NCBI RefSeq assembly: GCF_003003095.1
Contig: NZ_PVTT01000002.1
Span: 1,037,501-1,101,500 of the forward strand
Length of the DNA: 64,000 nucleotides
Reading direction: 5' to 3'
DNA from: Hasllibacter halocynthiae
Lineage (GTDB): Bacteria; Pseudomonadota; Alphaproteobacteria; Rhodobacterales; Rhodobacteraceae
The notes beneath the pieces are model-generated. The model saw only the letters and a program-made list of their open reading frames with translations. It was not told where the DNA came from and searched no databases. The position numbers and the translations under genes were made by a program. Below are positions 35,346-43,145 of the stretch, piece after piece (position 1 is the first letter of the stretch; each line of letters opens with the position of its first letter).

Positions 35346-35830
35346 CCGAATCCACCCTCGCCAGCGCGGCCGAGGAGGCGGCCCTTCCACCCGACCCGGC
35401 GCGCGCCCACGCGGTCCGCATGGACGGGCTGCGCGGCGTGGAGGACGAGAAGACGCCCGACCCCTCGAAGCGTCGTCCCCGCAGCCCCGCCGAATGGGCC
35501 TACCGGCGCCTCGCCCTCTACATGGCGAAGTTCGAGGAAGGGCTAGCCGAGGGCGAGGAGATGGCGATGACCGCCTCCGCCGGGGGGGCGTCCGCGATCC
35601 GCATCCGCGGCATGGGCCATTTCGACCCCGACATCGTCACCTTCTACGGGATCGATCCCGCCGGGGTGAAGGTCCAGCTGATCCAGCACGTCTCGCAGCT
35701 CTCCGTTCTCCTGCGGGCGCTGCCGAAGGCCGGGCGGGGCCGGCCGTACCGGATCGGCTTCGACCTGCGCCGCGACCTCGAGGAAGGCCCCGAACCGGGG
35801 ACGGCTCCGGCGGACGGCGTCGCGCCCTGA
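35342..35830 (+). CDS. DUF6173 family protein
   Basis: This 162-aa soluble protein has an N-terminal Pro/Arg-rich segment. A domain follows with AYRRLALYMAKFEEGL, the acidic EGEEMAMT, RGMGHFDPDIVTFYGIDPAGVKVQLIQHVSQLSVLLRALPKA and YRIGFDLRRDLEEG. This matches what I remember of DUF6173, a Rhodobacterales-enriched family without known function. It starts with GTG inside the stop of the MBL hydrolase gene. Confidence 0.75.
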   Translation: MTESTLASAAEEAALPPDPARAHAVRMDGLRGVEDEKTPDPSKRRPRSPAEWAYRRLALYMAKFEEGLAEGEEMAMTASAGGASAIRIRGMGHFDPDIVTFYGIDPAGVKVQLIQHVSQLSVLLRALPKAGRGRPYRIGFDLRRDLEEGPEPGTAPADGVAP

Positions 35831-35890
35831 GCCCTTCACAGCCCGCGCGGGCCGCGCTACGCGCCTGCCGATCAATCCAGGAGGACGGGC

Positions 35891-36031
35891 ATGGCCGATC
35901 AGGAGTACCAGGAAGGGACGATGGACATCACCGAGCAGGAGAAGACGTTCGCGAGGTTCGTCCGCATCAGCACCCGCGCGGTGATGGTGATCGTCGGACT
36001 CCTGATCCTCCTCTACATCGTGAACGGCTGA
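35891..36031 (+). CDS. aa3-type cytochrome c oxidase subunit IV
   Basis: This 46-aa protein has a short acidic N-terminus with MDITEQEKTFARFVR followed by one transmembrane helix (about residues 29-44, VMVIVGLLILLYIV). This is the single-helix bacterial subunit IV of aa3 oxidases known from Paracoccus and Rhodobacter. GGAGG lies seven bases before the ATG. It stands alone here; the main ctaCDE genes are not in the window. Confidence 0.88.
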   Translation: MADQEYQEGTMDITEQEKTFARFVRISTRAVMVIVGLLILLYIVNG

Positions 36032-36033
36032 CG

Positions 36034-36058
36034 GCGCGGCCCGGGCCGCCGGCCGTCT
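36034..36058 (+). terminator. weak hairpin after cytochrome oxidase subunit IV
   Basis: GCGGC and GCCGC around CCGG, with outer ACGGC/GCCGT pairing through a bulge, can fold just after the stop. There is no clear T run. Low-confidence terminator. Confidence 0.3.
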
Positions 36059-36118
36059 TGCGGGCGCGCGCGCCCCGCGCCAAGGTTCCTCGCAACGACC
36101 CCTCCGGGAGCACGTAGG

Positions 36119-36733
36119 ATGATCCGCATACTGGCCGCGCTGGCCCTCGCCGCGACGCTCTCGGCCTGCGGCGGCGCCGAAGAGGTCGGCGCCCCGCCCG
36201 AGGACGTGACGCGCGCCACCTACGTCCACGGCGGCCAGCCCTCGCTGACGCTGCTGACGGTGATCTCCAACGGGTCGAATTCGGGGGCCCACACGGGGCT
36301 GATGGTGAACGGCAGCCAGCGGGTGATGTGGGACCCCGCGGGCACGTTCAACACCTCGCGCGCCATGGTCGAGCGGGGTGACGTACTCTACGGGATGACG
36401 CCGGCCTATTACGCAGCCTATGTCGACTTCCACACCCGGACCACCTTCCGCACCGTCGAGCAGACGATCCCCGTCTCGCCCGAGGTGGCCGAGACGGCGC
36501 TGCGGCTGGTGCGGTCGCAGGGGGCCGTCCCGAAGGCGCAATGCGCGCTCGCCACCTCGCGTATTTTGGCGCGGCTCCCGGGCTTCGAGGGGGTGGACAC
36601 CGGCTGGTTCCCGACCGACCTCATGGAGGAGGTGCGCGCCCTGCCGGGCGTGGTCGAGCGGGTCTATTACGACGATGACGACGACGACAACTCCACCCTC
36701 GTCGCGCGTCCCCTCACGCGGGCGGACGGCTGA
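36119..36733 (+). CDS. putative lipoprotein with an aspartate run
   Basis: This 204-aa protein has a lipoprotein signal peptide: hydrophobic residues 4-15 then the lipobox LSAC, acylated Cys17. The mature domain has LLTVISNGSNSGAHTGLMVNGSQRVMWDPAGTF, ending with a run of six aspartates after YY near residue 180. The phrase HTGLMVNG...WDPAGTF and later QCALATSRIL, holding the only mature Cys, resemble papain-like NlpC/P60 or permuted circular lipid hydrolases. I cannot confirm a catalytic set. The gene ends one base before the fdhD start, so it may lead the Moco operon. Confidence 0.7.
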   Translation: MIRILAALALAATLSACGGAEEVGAPPEDVTRATYVHGGQPSLTLLTVISNGSNSGAHTGLMVNGSQRVMWDPAGTFNTSRAMVERGDVLYGMTPAYYAAYVDFHTRTTFRTVEQTIPVSPEVAETALRLVRSQGAVPKAQCALATSRILARLPGFEGVDTGWFPTDLMEEVRALPGVVERVYYDDDDDDNSTLVARPLTRADG

Positions 36734-36734
36734 G

Positions 36735-37577
36735 GTGGCACCCCACATCGCGCCGGACCCCGGCGCGTCGGGGCTGACCCGCCGGGTCCGGGGCACCGAC
36801 CACGCGGGCCGGCCGGTCGACCTGCCCGTGGTCGAGGAGCGGCCCCTCACCGTCTTCCTCAACTCGCGCGAGATCGTGACCGCCATGACCGTGGGCGACC
36901 ATCCCCGCTGGCTGGCGCTGGGGTTCCTCCTGAATCAGGGGATGCTGGCCCCTGAGGACGAGATCACGGGGATCGATTTCGACGCCGAGCTGGAGGCGGT
37001 CGTGGTCCGCACCGCCCACGAGACCGACCACGAGGCGAAGCTCTCGCGCAGAACCCGCACGTCGGGCTGCGCGGTGGGCACGGTGTTCGGCGACATGATG
37101 GAGGGGGTCGAGGGGCTGCGCGCGCCGGACGGGGCTCTGCGGACCTCCGACCTCTATGCCCTCGCCACGCGCATCAACACGATGCCGTCGCTCTACCTCG
37201 AGGCGGGGGCGATCCACGGCACCTGTCTTTGCGAGGGCGCGGAGGTGCTGGCCTATTTCGAGGACGTGGGCCGCCACAACGCCGTCGACAAGCTGGCCGG
37301 CTGGATGCGCGCCGAAAGGGTAGGGCCAGAAGGCAAGACGATGTACACGACGGGTCGCCTGACCTCCGAGATGGTGCTGAAATGCGCGCGTATGGGCGTG
37401 CCGATCCTCGCCTCGCGCTCAGGGTTCACGGCTTGGGGGGTGGATTTGGCGCGGCAGGTGGACCTGACGCTGATCGGGCGCCTGCGGGGGCGGCGGTTCG
37501 TCTGCCTCTCGGGCGAGGGGCGGCTGGTGCGGGACGCGGACCCGAAGGGCGCCCCGCGCGAGGAGGGCGGCGCGTGA
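36735..37577 (+). CDS. fdhD: formate dehydrogenase accessory sulfurtransferase
   Basis: This 280-aa protein moves sulfur to the molybdenum of Mo-bis-MGD enzymes, chiefly formate dehydrogenase. It shows VEERPLTVFLNSREIVTAMTVGDHPRWLALGFL, YFEDVGRHNAVDKLAGWM, TTGRLTSEMVLKCARMGVPILASRSGFTAWGVDLA. The usual CxxC sulfur-transfer loop reads SGCAVGT with only one cysteine. The GTG start at 36735 is one base after the preceding lipoprotein stop. It overlaps the deaminase-like gene by four bases. Confidence 0.92.
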   Translation: MAPHIAPDPGASGLTRRVRGTDHAGRPVDLPVVEERPLTVFLNSREIVTAMTVGDHPRWLALGFLLNQGMLAPEDEITGIDFDAELEAVVVRTAHETDHEAKLSRRTRTSGCAVGTVFGDMMEGVEGLRAPDGALRTSDLYALATRINTMPSLYLEAGAIHGTCLCEGAEVLAYFEDVGRHNAVDKLAGWMRAERVGPEGKTMYTTGRLTSEMVLKCARMGVPILASRSGFTAWGVDLARQVDLTLIGRLRGRRFVCLSGEGRLVRDADPKGAPREEGGA

Positions 37578-37969
37578 GCCTGCCGCCCCGCGCCGAGGCC
37601 GCCCTGGCCGCCGCCCGCGCGCTGATCGCCGAGCGCTACGAGGAAGGGCGCCATCACGTCGCCTCCGCCGCCGCGACGGCCGCGGGGGTGCACCTGGGCG
37701 TGAACCTCGAATGCACGCTGCCCCGCGCCACGATCTGCGCCGAGCCGGGGGCCTTGGCCGCTGCCCGGGTGGCCGATCCCGCCTCGCCCATCGAGGTCGT
37801 CGTCGCCGTGAACCGCCGGGGCGAGGTGATCCCCCCCTGCGGCGTCTGCCGCGAGCTTCTCGTGGATTACGCCCCGGGCTGCCATGTCATCGTCCCCGGA
37901 GAGCGTCTCGTCCCCCTCCGCGCGCTCCTTCCGGAGGCTTGGAAGGAGGCCGAGAGATGGGGTCGGTGA
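37574..37969 (+). CDS. cytidine deaminase-like protein in the Moco cluster
   Basis: This 131-aa protein has the zinc deaminase fold. CAEPGAL supplies the Zn cysteine and catalytic Glu, and PPCGVCRELL the other two Zn cysteines. In true cytidine deaminases the first motif is usually CAER; here it is CAEP. Substrate could be cytidine or another amino-pyrimidine or pterin-like ring, and the company of Moco genes makes a cofactor-linked role imaginable, but that is inference. Start GTG overlaps the fdhD stop. Confidence 0.8.
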   Translation: MSLPPRAEAALAAARALIAERYEEGRHHVASAAATAAGVHLGVNLECTLPRATICAEPGALAAARVADPASPIEVVVAVNRRGEVIPPCGVCRELLVDYAPGCHVIVPGERLVPLRALLPEAWKEAERWGR

Positions 37970-38508
37970 GCGAGGTCCAAGAGGGCCGCTTCATGCCGGA
38001 TGTCGCGTTCCTCCTGCGCGTGGCCGAGGCGTGCGAGGCCGCCGCGCCCCTCGCGCCCGGCGAGCGGCTTCGGCTCCAGGCGCTGATCTGGCCGGGCACG
38101 ATCCTCGTGATCGTCGGGATCGTCGCCCTGATCTGTGCGGCATGGATCGGGCTGGGCGCGGATAGGGCGCCTCCTGTCTGGCTCCTGGCGCTGGCCGGCG
38201 GGGTCTGCGGGTCTCTGACGATCCGGCTCCCGCCGGTGCTGGGACGGGCCTTCGACCAAGTATCCGCGCGCCGGACGCTGCGGCTTTGCGGCGGCGAGAC
38301 GCGCTTCGCGATCGGCCCCAAGGGCATCGCGGTTGATCGCGGCGCCCTTGGGCACCGGATCGGATGGGTCGCCGTTCGGGAGGTAATGGAGACGCCCGAG
38401 CTGATCGGCGTCGTGGCGGACGGTGGCGCATGGGCCGCGCCACGGGGCGCGTTCCCGGACCCCGGCGCCGCGCTGGCCGCGATCGGGAGGAGGACGGATC
38501 ATGGATGA
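37957..38508 (+). CDS. YcxB-like membrane protein (first of a pair)
   Basis: This 183-aa protein has two hydrophobic helices (about residues 48-66 and 73-90) followed by a small soluble domain with TRFAIGPKGIAVDRGALGHRIGWVAVREVMETPEL. That layout resembles YcxB-like C-terminal domains. GGAGG precedes the ATG by eight bases, and the gene starts inside the end of the deaminase-like gene. It overlaps the next gene, which has the same layout. Function unknown. Confidence 0.65.
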   Translation: MGSVSEVQEGRFMPDVAFLLRVAEACEAAAPLAPGERLRLQALIWPGTILVIVGIVALICAAWIGLGADRAPPVWLLALAGGVCGSLTIRLPPVLGRAFDQVSARRTLRLCGGETRFAIGPKGIAVDRGALGHRIGWVAVREVMETPELIGVVADGGAWAAPRGAFPDPGAALAAIGRRTDHG

Positions 38509-39013
38509 GGCCGTCGAGGACCGATTCCAGACACCCCGGGGGGACCTTCACGCTGCGATGGTCGTCGCCGGGCGGCAGGCATCGGATCGGAGGCTTCACG
38601 CGATCTTTCTCCTCGCCGTCCCGCTGTCGGTGCTCGCGCTCGCGGGGGCCGTGGGAATGGGCTCACGCCTGGGTTCGGACGATATGCCGCTCTGGTCCAT
38701 CCTCGCGGTTGCCCTCCTCTGCTGCGTGCCCCTCTGGAGGGTGGTCGCGCCGCCCGGGCGCGTCATGGCGGGGCGGCTCGTGCGGACGCCGCGCCTTGCC
38801 AGGGAGCAGGGCTTCCGCGCGGACCCCCGCGTAATGGAGGTCGCGTCCGGCGGCTCGCTCTTCCGGGCGGGTTGGGATGCGGTGGACGGCGTGATCCTGA
38901 CGCGCCGGATCCTCGCCATCTCGTCGGGGGGCGTGGTGCTTTGGGTGCCCCGCCGGGTGCTGGCGGACCCGGTGACCGCGCGGGACTGGCTTCTCCGCTG
39001 GTGGCGGGCGTGA
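38501..39013 (+). CDS. YcxB-like membrane protein (second of a pair)
   Basis: This 170-aa protein has two hydrophobic helices (about 34-52 and 66-83) and a soluble C-terminal part with SLFRAGWDAVDGVILTRRILAISSGGVVLWVPRRVL, the pattern of YcxB-like domains (W-x-x-V near a strand, then PRR). It overlaps the first member of the pair by eight bases and ends in a GTGA overlap with mobA. The pair may have arisen by duplication. Function unknown. Confidence 0.65.
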   Translation: MDEAVEDRFQTPRGDLHAAMVVAGRQASDRRLHAIFLLAVPLSVLALAGAVGMGSRLGSDDMPLWSILAVALLCCVPLWRVVAPPGRVMAGRLVRTPRLAREQGFRADPRVMEVASGGSLFRAGWDAVDGVILTRRILAISSGGVVLWVPRRVLADPVTARDWLLRWWRA

Positions 39014-39594
39014 GGCCGCCGCTCGTCATCCTCGCGGGCGGCGCGGCGCGGCGGATGGGGGGCGGGCTGAAGGGCCTCCTGCCGCTAGGCGACACGACGT
39101 TGATCGGCTCCGCTCTGGCCCGCCTGGCGCCGCAGGCCGAGGCGGTGGCGTTGAACGCGAACGACCCGGGCCTCGAGGCGATGAACCTGCCGATCCTACG
39201 CGATACGGTGCCGGGCCGTCCCGGCCCCCTCGCCGGGGTTCTCGCAGCGATGCGCTGGGCTGGCGGGCTAGGCGCCGCGCGGGTGGCCACGGCCGCCGCC
39301 GACACGCCCTTCCCGCCCAAGGACCTGCTCGCCCGGCTCGCGGAAGCCCGTGCGCCCGTCGCCATGGCCGCCACCTCGGACCCGGCGCGGGGCCGCCTGC
39401 GGCATCCGGTCTTCGCTCTCTGGGACGTCACCCTCGCCGAGGCGCTGGAGGAGGCGCTGGAGAGAGGCACCCGGCGGGTCGTCGCCTTCGCAGACGCCCA
39501 CGGCAATCGCGACGTGGACTTCCCGGACGAGGCGACGTTCTTCAACGTGAACACCCCCGAGGATCTGGTGGCCGCGCGAAGGATGCTGCCGTGA
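39010..39594 (+). CDS. mobA: molybdenum cofactor guanylyltransferase
   Basis: This 194-aa nucleotidyltransferase attaches GMP to molybdopterin to make the MGD cofactor. LVILAGGAARRMGGGLKGLLPLG is the GTP-binding signature near the N-terminus. DTVPGRPGPLAGVLAAM, AADTPFPPKDL and FFNVNTPEDL follow, all typical. It starts with GTG 39010, overlapping the previous stop, and overlaps mobB by four bases. Confidence 0.94.
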   Translation: MRPPLVILAGGAARRMGGGLKGLLPLGDTTLIGSALARLAPQAEAVALNANDPGLEAMNLPILRDTVPGRPGPLAGVLAAMRWAGGLGAARVATAAADTPFPPKDLLARLAEARAPVAMAATSDPARGRLRHPVFALWDVTLAEALEEALERGTRRVVAFADAHGNRDVDFPDEATFFNVNTPEDLVAARRMLP

Positions 39595-40076
39595 CCCGGA
39601 TAGTCGGCGTGGTGGGCCGCAAGAACGGCGGCAAGACCGGCCTCGTCGAGCGGCTGGTCGGCGTGCTGGCCGCGCGGGGGCTGGAGGTCGCGACGATGAA
39701 GAACGCCCATCACGACGCACGCCTCGACGTGCCGGGGACCGACAGCGATCGGCACCGGAGGGCGGGGGCCGCGCGGGTGCTGCTGGCCACGCCGGAGGGC
39801 TGGGCGATGACGGGCGGCGCCCCCGAGGGTCCCGAGGCGCTGGCGCGGCGCCTCGCCGGGGCGGATGTCGTCCTCGCGGAAGGGTTCAAGGCCGCACCCT
39901 GGCCGAAGATCGAGGCTTGGCGCCCCGAATGCCGGGAAGGTCCGCTGGCGCCGGCGCACGGAATCGCGGCGGTCGCCTCGACAGGCGCGCCGCAGGTTCC
40001 GTTGCCCGTGCTGCCCCTGGACGACACGGAGGCGCTGGCCGGCTTCGCGCTGAAGCTCGCGGTCCGGCTGCTGTGA
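39591..40076 (+). CDS. mobB: molybdopterin-guanine dinucleotide biosynthesis protein B
   Basis: This 161-aa GTP-binding adaptor assists MobA. The P-loop GRKNGGKT lies at residues 9-16, followed by VATMKNAHHDARLDVPGTDSDRHRRAGA (the KH...D...D region typical of MobB) and VVLAEGFKAAPWPKIEAWR. It starts with GTG inside the mobA stop and overlaps the moeA fusion gene the same way. Confidence 0.93.
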   Translation: MTRIVGVVGRKNGGKTGLVERLVGVLAARGLEVATMKNAHHDARLDVPGTDSDRHRRAGAARVLLATPEGWAMTGGAPEGPEALARRLAGADVVLAEGFKAAPWPKIEAWRPECREGPLAPAHGIAAVASTGAPQVPLPVLPLDDTEALAGFALKLAVRLL

Positions 40077-42202
40077 AGCGGTTCGACGCGGTGATCGCGG
40101 TGGACTGGTCCGCCACGTCGGGCCGCACCCGCCCCGGCCCCGACACGATCTGGATCGCCGAGGCGGGTGCGGGAGGCGTGGGCGAGGCCCGCCACTTCCC
40201 GACGCGGCACGCGGCGACCGAATGGCTGATCGCGCGCCTCTCTTGCGGGGAAGGGCGCGTCCTCGTGGTGTTTGATGTCTCCTTCGGGTGGCCGGAGGGC
40301 GCGGCGCGCGCGGTGACGGGCATGGACGATCCGCTCGCGCTCTGGGACTGGGTGGCGGAGCGGCTCTCCGACGGGCCGGACGGGCGGAACGACCGCTACG
40401 ACCTCGCGGCGCGGCTGAACGCGATGCTCCCGGGCGAGGGGCCGTTCTGGGGCCGGCCCCCGAAGCTGGACCTGCCCGGCCTCCCGGCGCGCAAGGTGAC
40501 GGGCGGTGCCTATCCCGAATGGCGCGGGACGGAGGAGGCGCTGATCGCCGCAGGCGGTCCGGCGGGGCGGCCGAAATCGGTCTGGCAGCTCGCCTACAAT
40601 GGTGCGGTCGGCTCGCAGACCTTGACGGCCATGGCAGCCCTCTCGCGCCTGCGGGCGGCCCTCGGGGGGCGCTGCGCGACCTGGCCCTTCGAGGTCGCCA
40701 GCGAGGCCCCGGTGGTGCTGGCCGAGGTCTACCTCGCGCATGCCGATCCCGCGGAGGCCGCCTTGCGATGCGGTGGGCCGAAGGATGCGGGGCAGGTCCG
40801 GGCGATGGCGGCGGGCCTCATGGGCGCCCAAGAGGAGTGCGACCTTCTCGCCCCGCCGCAGGATCCGCGGGCCCTCGCGGAAGGCTGGGTCCTGGGGATC
40901 GGTCACGAGTCGGCGATCGAGGCGGCCGCGAAGGCCGCGGCAGGGAGCGGGCCGGAGAAGGGCACGCGGCAGGGCAACGACTGCTTCGCCCTGCCGCCGG
41001 GTATCGACTGGACGCCGGTGGACGTGGCGCTCGCGGCGTTGCGCGCCTCCTGCGGGGCCGTGGGCGCCCCGGAGGCGCTGGAGCTTTCCGAAGCCGCGGG
41101 CCGGGTGCTGGTCGAACCGGTCGTGGCCGCCCGGGCGAATCCACCAGGGGCCAACGCCGCCGTGGACGGCTGGGGCTTCCGGCACCCGGGGGGCGTGGGT
41201 GGGGCGTCCTTTCCGGTTCATCCCGGCATGGCGGCCGCGGGCCGGCCGCTTCCGGGAGGGGTGCCGGCGGGCGCTGCCGTGCGGATCATGACCGGCGCGC
41301 TCCTGCCCGAGGGCGTCGACACGGTCTGCCTTCAGGAGGACGCGGAGAAAGCCGGCGACGCCGTGCGGCTGCGCCTGCCGAAGCCCGGCGCTAACGTCCG
41401 CGCGGCCGGCGAGGACGTCGCTTCCGGGCACGAAGCCCTTGCCGCGGGACGTCGCCTAGACGCGCCCGCATTGGCGCTGGCTACCGCCGTGGGCGCGGCG
41501 AGGGTCCGGGTGCGCCCGGTGCTGCGGGTCGGCGTCCTCTCCACCGGGGACGAGCTGGCGGACCCCGCCCCGGACGCGTCGCCCGACCGGACGTTCGACG
41601 CGAACCGGCCCATGCTCCTGTCGCTCGCGGGGCGCTGGGGGCACGAAGCAGTCGACCTGGGCCGTGCGCCCGACGACCGGGACGCGCTTCGCGCCGCGAT
41701 GGACGGGGGCGCGGCGCGGTGCGACGCGATCCTGACCTCGGGCGGGGCCTCCGCCGGGGTGGAGGATCACCTCTCAGCCCTGATGCAGGCCGAGGGCAGC
41801 GTGGCCGAATGGCGGATCGCGATGAAGCCGGGGCGCCCCCTCATCCTGGGTCGTTGGCGCGGCGTGCCGGTCTTCGGCCTGCCGGGGAATCCGGTCGCGG
41901 CATTCACTTGCGCGCTGGTCTTCTCGCGCCCCGCGCTGGGTGCCCTCGCGGGCGAGCCCTGGGGGGAACCGGCGGGCTTCGAGGTGCCGGCCGCCTTCGC
42001 CCGGCGCAAGAAGGCTGGCCGGCGCGAGTTCCTGCGGGCCCGGCTGCGCGGTGGCCGCGCGGAGGTCTTCGCCACCGAAGGGTCCGGCCGGGTCTCCGGT
42101 CTCGCCTGGGCCGAGGGCTTCGTCGAGCTGCCCGACCGTGCGCTCGACCTGCGGGAGGGCGATCCGGTCCGCTACCTGCCCTTCGGATCATTCGGCCTCT
42201 AG
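40073..42202 (+). CDS. moeA: MoeA-type molybdenum insertase fused to an N-terminal DUF429-like domain
   Basis: This 709-aa two-part protein carries MoeA from about residue 305 onward (ordinary MoeA is ~400 aa). That part includes ANPPGANAAVDGWGF, TGALLPEGVDTVCLQEDA with the conserved Glu, LSTGDEL, TSGGASAGVEDHL and GLPGNPVAAF. This half inserts molybdate into adenylylated molybdopterin. The N-terminal ~300 residues begin FDAVIAVDWSATSGRTRPGPD and contain VLVVFDVSFGWPEG and PKSVWQLAYNGAVGSQTL. This looks like a ribonuclease H-fold DUF429-type domain of unknown role. I recall the same fusion in other Rhodobacteraceae. GTG start overlaps mobB. Confidence 0.88.
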   Translation: MKRFDAVIAVDWSATSGRTRPGPDTIWIAEAGAGGVGEARHFPTRHAATEWLIARLSCGEGRVLVVFDVSFGWPEGAARAVTGMDDPLALWDWVAERLSDGPDGRNDRYDLAARLNAMLPGEGPFWGRPPKLDLPGLPARKVTGGAYPEWRGTEEALIAAGGPAGRPKSVWQLAYNGAVGSQTLTAMAALSRLRAALGGRCATWPFEVASEAPVVLAEVYLAHADPAEAALRCGGPKDAGQVRAMAAGLMGAQEECDLLAPPQDPRALAEGWVLGIGHESAIEAAAKAAAGSGPEKGTRQGNDCFALPPGIDWTPVDVALAALRASCGAVGAPEALELSEAAGRVLVEPVVAARANPPGANAAVDGWGFRHPGGVGGASFPVHPGMAAAGRPLPGGVPAGAAVRIMTGALLPEGVDTVCLQEDAEKAGDAVRLRLPKPGANVRAAGEDVASGHEALAAGRRLDAPALALATAVGAARVRVRPVLRVGVLSTGDELADPAPDASPDRTFDANRPMLLSLAGRWGHEAVDLGRAPDDRDALRAAMDGGAARCDAILTSGGASAGVEDHLSALMQAEGSVAEWRIAMKPGRPLILGRWRGVPVFGLPGNPVAAFTCALVFSRPALGALAGEPWGEPAGFEVPAAFARRKKAGRREFLRARLRGGRAEVFATEGSGRVSGLAWAEGFVELPDRALDLREGDPVRYLPFGSFGL

Positions 42203-42211
42203 CGGCGACGC

Positions 42212-43050
42212 TCAGCCGAAGATGCCCGCCGCCCCGGCGAGAAGCATGAACGTTTTCGCGGTGCGGGTGCGCGACATGCCGGTGACCTCCTCGCCGTTCG
42301 CGCCGGCCTCGAGGCACGCGAAGCCGAGGTCGAACTGCCGCAGGAAAGTGGTGCACGGCGTCACGGAATATCATGTCCGACTGCATCCTGGTCGCCGCCA
42401 CATCCAGCGCCGATCGGTCGTCGTCCGCCGCCAGCCCTGCGCCCGCCCGCGCGGGCCGGCGGCGAAGGCGCGCCACGGCTCGGGCGGGGCGGGCTCCGCG
42501 GGGATGTCGTCGATGTAGATGCCGTCCTGCGCCAGCAGCGTCAGCACGTCCTGCGCCGCGCGCACCAGCTTGGCCATCCCGCGGTCCCGAAGCACCCGGC
42601 GCAGCGCCGAGAACCCTTCCGCGTCCGCAGGGTCGTCGGGAAAGTTCAGCGCCTGGACCAGATCCGAAGGGACGTGCGGCTCCGCGTTCCCATCCGCCGG
42701 CAGATCGCGGGGGAGCGCGCGCCGAGACTCCCGCGCGGCAAGGGCCTTCTCAGGCTCCGGCGCGGCGGAGGGCGAGGCAGCGGCCCGGACGGCAGCGAAT
42801 GTCGGGGCGGCGCGGTCGGCATCGGCGGCACATCCGGCCGCCCCTCCCGCCGCACCTGTTCTGCGTACCTTCCCAAGTTCGCCCCCGCAGGGGACTGGCG
42901 GCGCAGCGTCTCGACCGCGTCCGCGAGCCGGGCGTTCTCCTCCCGGAGGGCGCACAGCGTGCAGGCCGAAGCTGCCGCGAGCCAGATCGTCGCGACGGGC
43001 AGCAACGCCGTGACGAAGGCCGCGAGGAACGTCGCCCTCCGCGCGCGCAC
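42212..43050 (-). pseudogene. frameshifted conserved Rhodobacterales membrane protein
   Basis: Read on the minus strand, three consecutive frames give one protein-like path. First comes MRARRATFLAAFVTALLPV... with a membrane helix and coiled coil (43050 to about 42870). A second frame carries DLVQALNFPDDPADAEGFSA and AQDVLTLLAQDGIYIDDIP (to about 42450), a third has DDDRSALDVAATRMQSDMIF (to about 42350), and the second frame again supplies FLRQFDLGFACLEAGANGEE and RTRTAKTFMLLAGAAGIFG to the stop at 42212. The last shift looks like one extra base in the AAA run at 42345-42347; the one near 42440-42455 like one missing base; the first (about 42780-42900) is not pinned. The intact form is familiar to me from other Rhodobacterales. 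It is either a decayed gene or sequencing error. Confidence 0.75.
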
Positions 43051-43145
43051 CCGGGAACGTCGCCGTGTGCAGCGCCAGCCACGCCATGGTCAGCAGTGCG
43101 GCGGCCCACTCGCCTCAGCTGACCCTTCCGAGTCGCGTCATCAGA

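Noticed and set aside
42371-43087. Single open frame as an intact gene on the minus strand
   Set aside because: Its first ~70 codons are not protein-like while another frame there encodes a membrane helix, and its end departs from the conserved segment that continues in other frames; a frameshifted gene explains it better.
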